A DNA stretch of 58,352 bases from Candidatus Puniceispirillum sp. (GCA_016778895.1 JADHOR010000011.1:1-58352), one strand, 5' to 3'. Shown: positions 26,360 through 36,405, counted from the stretch's first letter. The notes: generated by a model from the sequence alone, not told the origin. Numbers and translations: made by a program.

Positions 26360-27366
26360 TGTTTGCGTCAGCCGTCCGGTTTTTTCCCCGGTCGGCGATC
26401 ATCATTCTGCTGCTTGGCCTGAGCGCATCTGCTGGAATTTATTGCTGGCATGACCGAATGTTGCACGCGCCGGGCCCGCATCAAGAAGATGTTCTCATCA
26501 TTGTTGAACCGGGAAGTGGGCACAAGGTTTTGCGCTCGGTTCTGGACCGGTCTGGTGTGCTAGCCCAAATCTATCATTACGATGCGGCGCGATTACTTGC
26601 TGGCGATCGGTTTATGCCAAAGGCTGGTGAATTTCTGCTACCGGCAAAGGCTAGTCTCAGCCAGATTTTGGCAATCATCAATGCAGGGTTTAGCTATCAA
26701 CGGCGTCTAACAATCGTCGAAGGGCTGCGGAGCGCCGATGTGGTTCAGCTCATTACAGCCTTGCCACAATTAACCGGTGACATTCAAACGATACCAGACG
26801 AGGGCAGCCTGCGCCCCGAAACCTATTTTTACACCCATGCCACACCACGCGAGGATCTGATCAATCGGATGCAGCAGGTTCAGCAGATGGCGCTTGCCGA
26901 GGCGTGGATTGAGCGCTCCCCTGATCTGCCTTACAAGACCCCGCAAGATGCGTTAATCATGGCGTCTATTATTGAAAAAGAGGCGGCCGCGGGCGGCGAC
27001 AGGCGGCTGGTTGCTGCGGTTTTTATCAACCGGTTGAAACGCGGGATGCGATTGCAATCTGACCCAACAGTTCAATATGATGCGGCTGAAAGCCCGGCCG
27101 AACCAAAGCCGATAACCAAAGCCGAACTAAAAACCAAAACACCGTGGAACACCTATGTCATTTCTGGGTTGCCGAAAACGCCAATATGTAATCCGGGACA
27201 GGAATCGATCATGGCCGCGCTGCATCCAGCCGATAGCGATTATCTCTATTTTGTGTCAGATGGGAAAGGCGGGTTGCGATTTGCAAAAAAACTGGACGAA
27301 CATAACCGCAATGTAAGATTATTCAGAGAGTTCGAGGCCGAAGCCAAGAAGGAAAAAGCGCAATGA
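26359..27366 (+). CDS. mltG: Endolytic murein transglycosylase
   Basis: 335-residue YceG/MltG family protein. One N-terminal transmembrane helix (FFPRSAIIILLLGLSASAGI) anchors it in the inner membrane with a periplasmic domain. The catalytic region contains LIMASIIEKEAA (the key Glu) and NRLKRGMRLQSDPTVQYD, then TPWNTYVISGLPKTPICNPG and YLYFVSDGKGG. It cuts nascent glycan strands and helps set chain length. Commonly placed between fabF and gmk in alphaproteobacteria, as here. Confidence 0.94.
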   Translation: MFASAVRFFPRSAIIILLLGLSASAGIYCWHDRMLHAPGPHQEDVLIIVEPGSGHKVLRSVLDRSGVLAQIYHYDAARLLAGDRFMPKAGEFLLPAKASLSQILAIINAGFSYQRRLTIVEGLRSADVVQLITALPQLTGDIQTIPDEGSLRPETYFYTHATPREDLINRMQQVQQMALAEAWIERSPDLPYKTPQDALIMASIIEKEAAAGGDRRLVAAVFINRLKRGMRLQSDPTVQYDAAESPAEPKPITKAELKTKTPWNTYVISGLPKTPICNPGQESIMAALHPADSDYLYFVSDGKGGLRFAKKLDEHNRNVRLFREFEAEAKKEKAQ

Positions 27367-28031
27367 CCAAAGCATCGTCAACTGATATTGATAATAAGAA
27401 TGGTCCTGTTGGCCGGCGTGGTGTGATGCTGGTGCTGTCATCGCCATCGGGCGCGGGAAAGACGTCAATTTCGCGGCGTTTGCTGGCTGAAGATGATCGG
27501 CTTGAGCTGTCGATTTCAGCAACCACGAGAAAGCGCCGTCCGGGTGAAGTCGAGGGTAAAGACTATCATTTCGTTACCGCTGATGATTTCCATCTGATGA
27601 TCAATAATCGTGAAATGTTGGAGTATGCTAAAGTTTTTGACCATTATTACGGTACGCCTGCCGCACCGGTGATGGCCGCCCTTGGCGCCGGGCGCGATGT
27701 TCTGTTTGATATTGATTGGCAGGGCACACAGCAGCTTGCAGATGCCAGCCGTGAAGATCTGGTTTCGGTGTTCATTCTGCCGCCGTCAACGCGCGACCTC
27801 GAAAAACGGTTGCTTAGCCGCGCGCAAGATAGCGCCGATGTTGTGGCCTCGCGCATGGTAAAAGCATCTGACGAGATTAGCCATTACCGTGAATATGATT
27901 ATATTCTGGTAAATGCCGACCTTGATCAGGCTGTGAAGGAAGTAAAGGCTATTTTGCAGGCTGAGCGGCTGCGGCGTGATCGGCAGGTTGGTTTAACCGA
28001 TTTCGTTAAAAGGCTTCGCGCCGGCTATTAG
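27363..28031 (+). CDS. gmk: Guanylate kinase
   Basis: Phosphorylates GMP to GDP. P-loop LSSPSGAGKTSISRRLL is followed by SISATTRKRRPGEVEGKDYHF (GMP-binding region, given in part: TTRKRRPGE and KDYHF), then YYGTPAAPV and DIDWQGTQQL. 222 residues. ATG overlaps the mltG stop by 4 nt (ATGA). Its stop TAG (28029-28031) overlaps the stop of the convergent rsmA. Confidence 0.95.
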   Translation: MTKASSTDIDNKNGPVGRRGVMLVLSSPSGAGKTSISRRLLAEDDRLELSISATTRKRRPGEVEGKDYHFVTADDFHLMINNREMLEYAKVFDHYYGTPAAPVMAALGAGRDVLFDIDWQGTQQLADASREDLVSVFILPPSTRDLEKRLLSRAQDSADVVASRMVKASDEISHYREYDYILVNADLDQAVKEVKAILQAERLRRDRQVGLTDFVKRLRAGY

Positions 28032-28888
28032 CCGGTTTGCTGCGCTGCTGCCTCGGCTTGCAATGCAAGGCGGCAAAAGGATGCGACGTCAATATCTTGT
28101 GGCCGTCTTTCCGGGTCGACATCCGCTGCGCGTAAAAGTGTTTCCCCGCCAATTTTTTTTAGAGAGCTGCGCAGCATTTTGCGGCGTTGACCAAAGGCAA
28201 TACGTGTCAAATCTTCCAATGCTTTCTTGCTGCATGGATAGCGCGGCGCCGCCAGCGGTACAATCTGTACGATCGATGAGGTGACTTTGGGTGCAGGCAC
28301 AAAGGCTGACGCCGGCACGTCAAATAAAATCTCGCTATCGGCCAGCCAATGGGTCAAAACGCTTAGCCGGCCATAGGCACTATCACCGGGTTTGGCGGTG
28401 ATGCGCTCCGCCACTTCCCGTTGAAACATCAGCGTCATGGATTCGAAAGCATTGGCATGGCTCAACCAATTAATAAATAGAGTTGTCGCAATATTATACG
28501 GCAAATTGGCGATGATCCGACGTGGCGGGGTTCCCATTTCCCAGATCGCGCTTTCCATCGCATCAGCCTCGATCAAATCAAGGCTGTCACCAGCAGCTTT
28601 GCTCAATCCGGCAAGAATATCGACGGCACGAGGGTCTTTTTCGATCGCAATTACTTGATCGGCGCCCTCGAGCAATAATGCCCGGGTTAGGCCGCCCGGC
28701 CCCGGGCCAATTTCAATCGTGGTGCCAGACAACACGCCGGCCGACCGGGCGATCCTGCGGGTTAGATTGAGATCAAACAGAAAATTCTGTCCCAATGACT
28801 TGCGCGCCCGCATATCCATCATCTCGACAAGCTGACGCAATGGGGGCAGGGCTTCGATCTGGTCAAGTATCGATTGCCGGCCTTTCAT
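28028..28888 (-). CDS. rsmA: 16S rRNA (adenine1518/1519-N6)-dimethyltransferase
   Basis: KsgA/RsmA dimethylates two adjacent adenines near the 3' end of 16S rRNA. It shows ARKSLGQNFLFDLNLTRRIA, the SAM motif TIEIGPGPGGLTRALL, IIANLPYNIATTL (NLPY catalytic motif) and FGQRRKMLRSSLK. The frame is open to a GTG at 28951 next to the pdxA stop, but ATG 28888 fits the family N-terminus (MKGRQSILDQIEALPPLRQL). Neither start has a clear ribosome site. Last gene of the lptF-lptG-surA-pdxA-rsmA group. Confidence 0.94.
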   Translation of the reverse strand: MKGRQSILDQIEALPPLRQLVEMMDMRARKSLGQNFLFDLNLTRRIARSAGVLSGTTIEIGPGPGGLTRALLLEGADQVIAIEKDPRAVDILAGLSKAAGDSLDLIEADAMESAIWEMGTPPRRIIANLPYNIATTLFINWLSHANAFESMTLMFQREVAERITAKPGDSAYGRLSVLTHWLADSEILFDVPASAFVPAPKVTSSIVQIVPLAAPRYPCSKKALEDLTRIAFGQRRKMLRSSLKKIGGETLLRAADVDPERRPQDIDVASFCRLALQAEAAAQQTG

Positions 28889-28952
28889 GGGGCGCAACCA
28901 TTCATCAGGGTTGATTGCTGGCGGGGCCACGTAAAGGGGGGGATACACCACA

Positions 28953-29954
28953 TCAGGCTGCGGTCCGACAAGTAATTTTGTCAGCGAGGCGGCGTGCCAT
29001 TTTAATCGCCGCGATCAGGCTATCGGCCCGGGCAATGCCACGGCCAGCGATATCAAGACCAGTGCCGTGATCAGGTGATGTTCGCACAAAATCAAGCCCA
29101 AGCGTGACATTCACACCACCAAAGAAATCAATCGTCTTCAGCGGGATGAGAACTTGATCATGATACATACCCAGAACCGCATCATAAGTTTTTCGGGCTT
29201 CGGCGTGAAACAGCGTATCTGCCGGATAAGGGCCTGTGGCGTTAACACCTTCGGCCTGCAACTGGTTTATTGCGGGCAGGATAATGGTGTCATCCTCATA
29301 CCCCATTCGCCCATTCTCGCCAGCATGGGGGTTAAGTCCGCAAACGGCAATATGTGGGTTTGGGATGCCAAATCCGTTCTTCAGGTTTGCATTCAAAAGC
29401 TGACATTTCTCGATGATCAGCGGTGTTGAGATGCTCTGCGGAACCTCGTTTAGCGCAATATGTATGGTCGCAGGCACCACCCGCAGCGCGTCACAGGCTA
29501 GCATCATAAGCGGCGCACCGCGATCCGGCTCGGCGAGACTTGCGAGAAACTCAGTATGCCCTGGATAGGCGAACCCAGCATCATAAAGAGTGGATTTTTG
29601 GATGGGGTTTGTTACAATACCAGCGGCGACACCTGCCCGAGCCCAGCTGGCGGCGCGTTCGATAGCGCTGATTACCTGCGGCGCATTTGCCGCATCGGGG
29701 GCGCCGGCGACAGGCGGTTTGATCCATCTGATCGGAATGATGTGGAGGCGGCGACTGTCCGGATCAAATGATGCCGGATCAGTGATTTCAGCCAAGCTTA
29801 GCGTCATGCCAAGCGCCGCCGCTGTGCGCTCAATATGCGTAGGCTGGTCAATTAGGCAAATATTTGTGATGCCGCTCTGCCATGCTTTTAGCACGATTTC
29901 CGCGCCGATTCCGGCTGGTTCACCGGGTGTGATAATAAGAGGTCGTACTGTCAT
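28953..29954 (-). CDS. pdxA: 4-hydroxythreonine-4-phosphate dehydrogenase
   Basis: NAD-dependent enzyme of pyridoxal phosphate synthesis. ITPGEPAGIGAEIVLKAW opens the protein. GHTEFLASL, CGLNPHAGENGRMGYED, GMYHDQVLIPLK (metal ligands) and TSPDHGTGLDIAGRG follow. 333 residues from ATG 29954, 7 nt after the surA stop. Upstream in-frame codons lie inside surA and are not needed. Confidence 0.95.
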   Translation of the reverse strand: MTVRPLIITPGEPAGIGAEIVLKAWQSGITNICLIDQPTHIERTAAALGMTLSLAEITDPASFDPDSRRLHIIPIRWIKPPVAGAPDAANAPQVISAIERAASWARAGVAAGIVTNPIQKSTLYDAGFAYPGHTEFLASLAEPDRGAPLMMLACDALRVVPATIHIALNEVPQSISTPLIIEKCQLLNANLKNGFGIPNPHIAVCGLNPHAGENGRMGYEDDTIILPAINQLQAEGVNATGPYPADTLFHAEARKTYDAVLGMYHDQVLIPLKTIDFFGGVNVTLGLDFVRTSPDHGTGLDIAGRGIARADSLIAAIKMARRLADKITCRTAA

Positions 29955-29961
29955 CGAATTA

Positions 29962-31257
29962 TCAATTTGTTTCGATAACCGCTGCACGACGCAGACGCAG
30001 TAAATAGCGTTCGGACAGTGATCCAAAAATTTTATCAAACTCAGCCCGCAATAGGTCATCACGGGATGGCAGGGTAACGTTAGGGGCCTCGCGCTTGCAC
30101 AGCATAAAGACGCTTAAACTATTATCAAATGCCAGTGGTTTGCTTGGAACAGCAACTTCCAAATCGTTGATCAGAGCCTGTAAAGGCAGGTTAAATGACC
30201 CAAGGTTGACGTTCTCAATCAGGCTCATTACGCCTGAGTTATACCGGTTGTTCAGCGCCGTAATCTCATCACAGCTCTTTAGCGTTGTGGTGTCACGCTC
30301 AAGCTTTGCTGCAGCCTCTAGCTTATCGGCGTTGCTCGCCTCTTTGCCAAGCGGATATACGGCCCGTGCAAGCGTCACAATGTCTTGGCTTGGGTCAGCA
30401 ACACCATCTTGGCGGCTGCCTTCATTGCGGATTAAAATCACCAACCCTTCACGTTGAAGCGGTGCGCTAATCTTGCCAATCTCGGTTTTCTTCACCAAAT
30501 CCTGAATTTCTGGCGGTAACTGATCGAGCATAATCCAGCCAAGGGCGCCACCATTTCCGGCAGTACCCGCTGCGGAATATTGTCTGGCAATTGCATTGAA
30601 ATCGGCACCGCGATTTACCGCCTTGGCAATCTCATTCGCAAGTATGAGGGTGCGATCAAGCGGGCGATTTGGTTCTGGCAGCAGGACAATCTCGCTTAGT
30701 TTGACCTGTGGCTGTTTGGCGTTAGCTTTAATGCGTTCGAGCTCTGCATCAGTTAATATTTCTAAATCACTGAATTTGCTTTGAAATTTAAATTTTATAA
30801 ATTCACCCCAAACAATATCAGTAATGTATTTTGATTGAATGTGCCGCGCGTCAATTCCCATGTCACGCAGCCGCTGAGCTCCGCTTTTACCGCTGAGGCC
30901 AAAGTTTTCATCGACCAGCCGTCGTGCTGTCTCACGGCTTCTCCCCACAAGGGTTGGGTCAACAGCAGACGCCGCATCCAGTTTCAGGGACTCGTCGATC
31001 AGCATCTGCGTTGCGTCTTTCCCGATTTGAATGCGGTTTGCCTCGGTATCTTCTATATTTGTGACCATGCGCAAAAAGGCCGCGCGCTGTTCAATCTCAT
31101 AATTGGTGATTGCCTTGCCATTGACCTTTGCAACGATCTCTAGCGCCCCATTCGCCGGTTGCGCGCCTGCGCTGAACATAACCATTCCTGCGGTAAGCAT
31201 AAGTATCAGGGAAAAAGCTGGTGACATCAGGCTCATTTTTCTTCGCATTGCGATCAT
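29962..31257 (-). CDS. surA: Periplasmic chaperone / peptidyl-prolyl isomerase SurA
   Basis: Helps fold outer-membrane proteins. A signal peptide (MRRKMSLMSPAFSLILMLTA, then ...FSAGAQPANGA) precedes the SurA N-terminal region (VAKVNGKAITNYEIEQRAAF). The parvulin-type domain starts at VKLSEIVLLPE and includes FNAIARQYSAAGTAGNGGAL and GWIMLDQLPPEIQDLV. A second, weakly conserved region follows. Placement between lptG and pdxA is typical. The start is uncertain: ATG 31257 gives a normal signal peptide; ATG 31320 and TTG 31335 are also in frame, none with a strong ribosome site. Confidence 0.88.
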   Translation of the reverse strand: MIAMRRKMSLMSPAFSLILMLTAGMVMFSAGAQPANGALEIVAKVNGKAITNYEIEQRAAFLRMVTNIEDTEANRIQIGKDATQMLIDESLKLDAASAVDPTLVGRSRETARRLVDENFGLSGKSGAQRLRDMGIDARHIQSKYITDIVWGEFIKFKFQSKFSDLEILTDAELERIKANAKQPQVKLSEIVLLPEPNRPLDRTLILANEIAKAVNRGADFNAIARQYSAAGTAGNGGALGWIMLDQLPPEIQDLVKKTEIGKISAPLQREGLVILIRNEGSRQDGVADPSQDIVTLARAVYPLGKEASNADKLEAAAKLERDTTTLKSCDEITALNNRYNSGVMSLIENVNLGSFNLPLQALINDLEVAVPSKPLAFDNSLSVFMLCKREAPNVTLPSRDDLLRAEFDKIFGSLSERYLLRLRRAAVIETN

Positions 31258-31347
31258 TGTCTCAACTATATCCATAATTTTTTTGATAGGTTCCCTAAGA
31301 ATTGCGCAAGCTTTGTTCATCAGTTTGTTAATCAATTTCTTTATTAA

Positions 31348-32454
31348 TCAGCTTTCATCGGTGCGGGCAAGAATTATGGCACCAAATAGGGCAATGGCAA
31401 TCGACGGTGTCCATGCGGCAACTGACATCGGTACCTGCAAAGCTGATCCTAAAACCTGCATGAAGTAACTAAAAATAAAGATTATAATTGCCAAAAGAGC
31501 GCCGCGCAAAAATAGCCGAGAGCGCCGTCCTCGCGATACATTGGTTAACGTCACTCGGGCTGCCAGCATTGCAATGCCAATCATCAATAGCGGTGCAGAT
31601 AATGTTTTATACAGGTGAAAGCGGTAGCCGCTCGCCGGGATTCCGGCGCGCTCAAGCCCGTTAATAAAGCGCGGCAGGGAATAAACCGAAATCGACTGGG
31701 GACGAAGCCCGGATTGACGCAGATCAAGGGCGTCGAGACCGGTTGGCAACAGCAAATTGCCGATATCGGTTTTTTGCCCGTCACTCAGCCACCGCACAGC
31801 ACGGTCAAGTATCCAGCCTTTATCAGTAAGTTGCATCCTGTCAGCCTTATACAATGCCGTTAGGTGCACACCTTCGCCATAAAGGTAAATTACTGGATTG
31901 ATAATACTGGCAATTTCTGCGTTTAACGCATCACCACGGATGATTAGTTTGCCACTTTCCATGGTGTCGCGAAGCCATATGCCGTTTGTCGATAAAGAGA
32001 AATTATTGTCTGACTCGCCAAATATTTTGGCCATCTGAGCTTCATGGCGTTTCGATGTAACCGCGCCAATTGGGTTGATAATCGTGACAAAAAGCATGCC
32101 GATAATAAATGCTGAGAACAAAGCCGGCCCCAGCGCTGCCCAGATTGATTGACCAAACCCCCGCACAGCAACAAATTCATTGGTTCGGTTCCATGATGAA
32201 AAGCACAGCATTGCCCCCGCCAACATGGCAAATGGCAAAATCATCTCGATCACCGCAGGCAGATTTAAAAACGCCATATTGAGGTAGTTTACATCCGGAG
32301 TCGTTGCCGTTAGAACGCTAACACGCCGGACAAGCTCGACCGTCTGGATCAGGCTGATAATTGACGCAAGACCAAATAAACACAGGCTTATCCAGCCAAC
32401 GAAGCGAAATGCAAAGTAACGGAATAACGTGCCAAATGGTGTAAACTGGCTCAT
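31348..32454 (-). CDS. lptG: LPS export permease LptG
   Basis: 368-residue YjgP/YjgQ family permease. N-terminal membrane helices (ISLCLFGLASIISLIQTVEL, then AVIEMILPFAMLAGAMLC) precede a periplasmic beta-jellyroll (about 130-260) and three C-terminal helices. RTNEFVAVRGFG is the conserved coupling region. With LptF and LptB it forms the ABC transporter extracting lipopolysaccharide from the inner membrane. The ATG overlaps the lptF stop by 4 nt. Confidence 0.93.
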   Translation of the reverse strand: MSQFTPFGTLFRYFAFRFVGWISLCLFGLASIISLIQTVELVRRVSVLTATTPDVNYLNMAFLNLPAVIEMILPFAMLAGAMLCFSSWNRTNEFVAVRGFGQSIWAALGPALFSAFIIGMLFVTIINPIGAVTSKRHEAQMAKIFGESDNNFSLSTNGIWLRDTMESGKLIIRGDALNAEIASIINPVIYLYGEGVHLTALYKADRMQLTDKGWILDRAVRWLSDGQKTDIGNLLLPTGLDALDLRQSGLRPQSISVYSLPRFINGLERAGIPASGYRFHLYKTLSAPLLMIGIAMLAARVTLTNVSRGRRSRLFLRGALLAIIIFIFSYFMQVLGSALQVPMSVAAWTPSIAIALFGAIILARTDES

Positions 32455-33563
32455 ATCGTTGCCCCCTCATCTACTGATGAATGAGGGCCGCTTTGTGCCG
32501 AGCGAAGCAGCCAGAGGGCAAGCACGATTGGCACAAAAACGCTCAGGTGAATAAATGGCCAAAGGCTGGTGTTATTCGTTACCCAACCGCGTGTGACAAT
32601 AACCGCAATAATGACGAGGAAACAGCTGGCAATATTCGTGTTGGCACGGCGCGGCCATAAATCGCGCCGGATCTGTCCGCGTAAAATTATCGCGGCTGAC
32701 AGTAAGGCTAACCCCAGCCCCAGCCATGGCGAGGCAAGCCGGTAATGACCCTCGGCGTGACGCTGAGGGTAATATTGCGGCGAGCTGGCCGCTGCAGGTG
32801 ATAACAGGTTAGCTATAGTGTCCTCATTCATATCAACCGTGGCGCGCTCTGTCGGTCGGCTGCTGCTGCGGGTGATGGTGACCGAATGTGTCTCGAAAAG
32901 CAGGACAGCCCCACTTTGGCCTTCAGCGTTACGTTCCGATCTTTCCCCATTTTGCAGAACAAGAGTTGGGCTTCCGTCACGTTCGACAAACGCGCCAGAC
33001 TCGGCCGTCATGGTGATGATGCGATCTTGAAGTCGCGCATCGTGAATGAATAAATCGCGCATTACATCATCATTGCGTGAGCCGATAAACATCGTCATAT
33101 CATCGACAACCTCGACAAAGACACCATCGCGCAACAAAATCGTCGGAATGCTATTGCGTAATTTAAACTGCAGGTCCTTGTATACACCGAAGGAGGCTGG
33201 CAGAATATAGACAGAGTTCACGGCCAGAAATCCGGTCAGTAATATCCCAAGGGCAATTGGCGCCTTGGCAAGTTGGAGGGGGCTTAGGCCAATTGATTGC
33301 ATGACCAGCAACTCTCGGTCGGCAAGGATCCGGCTAAAGACCCAATTTACCGCGATAAAGCCTGAAATGGGAATTGCGATCATTAACCATAAAGGCATTG
33401 ACGCAACTGACATGATCAGAAAGTCACTGACGGCGGCACCTCGGTTAACCACCAATTCAAGAATTCGGATTGTTTGAAACAGCCAAATGATCCCCACCAG
33501 CACCGATGTCAGCGCCAATGTGGTGCGTAAAAGCTGATTGAAAATATACAGATTAAACTGCAT
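32451..33563 (-). CDS. lptF: LPS export permease LptF
   Basis: 370-residue partner of LptG with the same plan: helices near the N-terminus (TTLALTSVLVGIIWLFQTIR), the coupling motif ILADRELLVMQSIGLSPLQL, a periplasmic domain with FVEVVDDMTMFIG, and C-terminal helices. First gene of lptF-lptG-surA-pdxA-rsmA; its promoter lies in 33564-33709. Confidence 0.93.
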   Translation of the reverse strand: MQFNLYIFNQLLRTTLALTSVLVGIIWLFQTIRILELVVNRGAAVSDFLIMSVASMPLWLMIAIPISGFIAVNWVFSRILADRELLVMQSIGLSPLQLAKAPIALGILLTGFLAVNSVYILPASFGVYKDLQFKLRNSIPTILLRDGVFVEVVDDMTMFIGSRNDDVMRDLFIHDARLQDRIITMTAESGAFVERDGSPTLVLQNGERSERNAEGQSGAVLLFETHSVTITRSSSRPTERATVDMNEDTIANLLSPAAASSPQYYPQRHAEGHYRLASPWLGLGLALLSAAIILRGQIRRDLWPRRANTNIASCFLVIIAVIVTRGWVTNNTSLWPFIHLSVFVPIVLALWLLRSAQSGPHSSVDEGATI

Positions 33564-33709
33564 ACATAATCCTATCCATTGCCAACGGCCTCAATAGCAC
33601 AATCGCCCGTATTAAGGCAAAACCTATAGTGCGCCCAATTGGCTGGATTGACAGTTACGGTGAGTGCCTGTTTTAACTATAGACCCTATTTTCCACAAGT
33701 GAGAGATCA
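33564..33709. promoter_or_regulatory. Divergent promoter region lptF / pepA
   Basis: For lptF (minus) TTGCCT (33620-33615) and TATTGA (33596-33591) are 18 nt apart, 28 nt before the ATG. For pepA (plus) a perfect TTGACA lies at 33648-33653, but only weak -10 candidates follow (TTTTAA at 33671 with a 17-nt spacer). Prediction by eye only. Confidence 0.35.
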
Positions 33710-35194
33710 ATGCCCGTTAAACTTCAGCTTAGCTTTGCGAAAACCGCCCCCAAAGGTGACGTCACCACAATCTGTTTGATTGGCAAAAACGGAGATATTA
33801 TTCCGCATCTAGAAAAGGATGTTGCTGCCTTTCTAATCGCTGCAATGGCAACCGCGCAGTTTACCGGCAAGGCTGGAAAAAGCCTGATGCTTTACAACGA
33901 CAAGCAAAGCTATCTTCTGCTTGGCACGGGCGATAAGCTGGCGCCGGGCAAAGAGGCGGAAACATTGGGTGGAAAGCTGTTTTCAGCGCTTGGCAGAACA
34001 GCGTCTAAACGTGGCTGGTTTCCCGATCACAAACTCGATGCGACAGTTTTGGCCGATATAATGTTCGGAGCTAACCTTGCCTCACATTATTTTGAGAGCT
34101 ATTTCACCGAGAAAAATGATGAGAATAACAGCGTTCGGCTGGTCGTTGGGGGGAATGCGCTTGATGAAAATAGCTTGCTGTTCCAAGAACGTCAGGCGCT
34201 TGCCAATGGCGTTTTTATGGCTCGTGACCTCGTGTTTGAGCCGGCCAACAAGCTTTATCCGGCTGAATTTGCGGCGCGTTGTTCGGCGCTTTCCGCGCTT
34301 GGCGTTGAGGTTGAGGTCCTTGATGAAGTGGCGATGAAAAAGCTGGGCATGGGCGCTTTGTTGGGCGTCGGGCAGGGCAGTCGGCGTGACTCCTTCCTGG
34401 TGGTGATGAATTGGAAAGGGGGCGGTGACGAAGCGCCCTTTGCACTGGTTGGTAAAGGGGTAACCTTTGATACAGGTGGTATTTCGTTAAAGCCTGCGAA
34501 GGGCATGGAAGACATGAAATGGGATATGGGCGGCGCGGCCGCGGTGACCGGTGCAATGTGCGCAATTGCCGGCCGAAAATTAGCGAAAAATGTTGTTGGT
34601 GTGGTCGGCCTTGTTGAAAATATGCCGGATGGCAATGCCCAGCGCCCGGGCGACGTGGTAACATCAATGTCAGGCAAAACCATTGAGGTCATCAACACTG
34701 ACGCCGAGGGGCGTTTGGTGCTAGCTGATGCGCTGCATTATACTGAAACCCGTTTTAAACCTCAGGCGATGGTTAATCTTGCGACCTTGACCGGCGCCAT
34801 TATTGCCTCGCTTGGGAGAGAATATGGTGGCCTTTTTGCAAATAATGACGATTTGGCAAACCAATTAGTGTCGGCTGGAGAGGCTACCAGCGAGCCTTTA
34901 TGGAAAATGCCAATGGGGCCAGCCTATGATCGCATGCTGAAATCTCACATTGCCGATATGAAAAACATTGGTGGGCCTTATGGTGGGGCGATTACCGCAG
35001 CCTGTTTTCTGGCGCGTTTTGTCGAGGCAACGCCATGGGCTCATCTCGACATAGCAGGCAAAGCATGGTCAGACTCAGCCACCGCGACGGTGCCCAAAGG
35101 CGGTACGGGCTATGGAGTGCGCCTTTTGAACCGGTTGATTGATGACTGGCAAGGCGCTCAAATATCTGCGGTGACGGATAAGCCTGACAGCTAA
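33710..35194 (+). CDS. pepA: Leucyl aminopeptidase (M17)
   Basis: Cytosolic di-metal aminopeptidase, 494 residues. The catalytic domain shows ALVGKGVTFDTGGISLKPAK, MEDMKWDMGGAAAV, the hallmark NTDAEGRLVLADALHY and ATLTGAIIASLG. The N-terminal domain is variable as usual. It is followed 11 nt later by holC, a classic pair. In gammaproteobacteria PepA also binds DNA; nothing here tests that. Confidence 0.95.
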   Translation: MPVKLQLSFAKTAPKGDVTTICLIGKNGDIIPHLEKDVAAFLIAAMATAQFTGKAGKSLMLYNDKQSYLLLGTGDKLAPGKEAETLGGKLFSALGRTASKRGWFPDHKLDATVLADIMFGANLASHYFESYFTEKNDENNSVRLVVGGNALDENSLLFQERQALANGVFMARDLVFEPANKLYPAEFAARCSALSALGVEVEVLDEVAMKKLGMGALLGVGQGSRRDSFLVVMNWKGGGDEAPFALVGKGVTFDTGGISLKPAKGMEDMKWDMGGAAAVTGAMCAIAGRKLAKNVVGVVGLVENMPDGNAQRPGDVVTSMSGKTIEVINTDAEGRLVLADALHYTETRFKPQAMVNLATLTGAIIASLGREYGGLFANNDDLANQLVSAGEATSEPLWKMPMGPAYDRMLKSHIADMKNIGGPYGGAITAACFLARFVEATPWAHLDIAGKAWSDSATATVPKGGTGYGVRLLNRLIDDWQGAQISAVTDKPDS

Positions 35195-35205
35195 AATTGG
35201 ATAAT

Positions 35206-35658
35206 ATGCGGCAAATTGACTTTTATCAGATAGGTCAAGCGGGACTGGAAACTGTCTTGCTGATGCTGTTGAAAAAGACACTTGCGGCAAAGAAAAAGGC
35301 GCTAATTCTCTGCCCTATGCCGGCGGCAAGCGCACTTGATTCGGCGCTTTGGAGTCATGAGGCGGGGTCATGGCTTGCGCATGGGCTAGACGATGCTGAT
35401 GGGGCTGATTTTTGCAATATCTGGATCTCAAGCGATATGGCGACAAATCAGATCAATGCCGAATTTCTGTTTATGCTGCATGGCAGTGTGCCTCCCAGAT
35501 TGGAGGAATTTGACCGTGCTTTTTACCTGTTTGATGGGCGATCGGATGCGCAGCTAGCGCAAGCACGAACGCAATGGAAGGCATGGCAGGATTTAAGTGA
35601 TAGTAAGCTGGGCTATTTTTTGCAAAATGCGCAAGGCGGCTGGGATAAAAAAGCCTGA
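35206..35658 (+). CDS. holC: DNA polymerase III chi subunit
   Basis: 150-residue HolC. MRQIDFYQIGQAGLETVLLM matches the family N-terminus; KKALILCPMPAASALDSALW follows, then FLFMLHGSVPP and FYLFDGRSDAQLAQAR. Chi links the clamp loader to single-stranded DNA-binding protein. ATG 35206 with GGATA upstream is preferred to an in-frame TTG at 35197. Cotranscribed with pepA. Confidence 0.88.
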   Translation: MRQIDFYQIGQAGLETVLLMLLKKTLAAKKKALILCPMPAASALDSALWSHEAGSWLAHGLDDADGADFCNIWISSDMATNQINAEFLFMLHGSVPPRLEEFDRAFYLFDGRSDAQLAQARTQWKAWQDLSDSKLGYFLQNAQGGWDKKA

Positions 35659-35825
35659 TTTTACTGGATTTGACGGTGTCTATCCCGGTTTCAGCGCGGT
35701 TTTTCTGGATCAGCTGATTTTGGGCTTGTGCCATGATGGGTGCTTGCCGTAATAAGACGCCATAGTTTACCGCTCGAAATAAGGCGTGGTCTTGGGTCAC
35801 GCTTAGTTAAACCAAAGGATGCACG

Positions 35826-36248
35826 ATGGCACTCGAAAGAACTTTCTCAATCATTAAACCTGATGCGACACGGCGTAATTTGACTGGCCAGATTAATGCC
35901 CGGCTTGAAGCTGTCGGACTTCGCATCGTCGCCCAAAAGCGCAAGCAGTTAACGCAAACCGAAGCCAAGGCGTTTTATGCCGTTCATGCTGCGCGTCCAT
36001 TCTACAACGATCTTGTTGCTTTCATGACATCAGGCCCAGTCGTTTTGCAGGTGCTTGAGGGCGAAAATGCAGTTCTTGCTAACCGTGAAGTCATGGGGGC
36101 AACAAACCCAGCCGATGCCGCCGAGGGCACAATTCGCAAGGATTTTGCAGAATCAATCGAAGCCAATTCAGTGCACGGCTCGGATAGCCCGGAAAACGCT
36201 GCTATTGAAATTGCCTATTTCTTTGCTGGCTGTGAAATCACATCATAA
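35826..36248 (+). CDS. ndk: Nucleoside diphosphate kinase
   Basis: 140 residues. [19 protein letters not shown] opens it, [17 protein letters not shown] follows, and the phosphohistidine is His117 in [20 protein letters not shown]. It equilibrates nucleoside di- and triphosphates. AAAGGA lies before ATG 35826. Single gene with its own terminator downstream. Confidence 0.97.
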   Translation: MALERTFSIIKPDATRRNLTGQINARLEAVGLRIVAQKRKQLTQTEAKAFYAVHAARPFYNDLVAFMTSGPVVLQVLEGENAVLANREVMGATNPADAAEGTIRKDFAESIEANSVHGSDSPENAAIEIAYFFAGCEITS

Positions 36249-36277
36249 ATAGCCGGATAGGCAATGCATAAATAGAA

Positions 36278-36306
36278 AAGGTAGGGGTTTTGCCCTGCCT
36301 TTTTTA
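36278..36306 (+). terminator. Intrinsic terminator after ndk
   Basis: AAGGTAGGG (36278-36286) pairs with CCCTGCCTT (36293-36301, one G-U) around a 6-nt loop, followed by TTTTT. The minus strand also reads a stem with a T-rich tail, so it could stop transcription from both sides. Confidence 0.85.
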
Positions 36307-36405
36307 TTCAATCTTGGTTAATGCCGGCATGGCGCCTGTTAAAATCCCAACGTTCGGAGCTGACACCTTTTATGTTTCCGCCCCTTTGGAATTTTATCCT
36401 TTCAA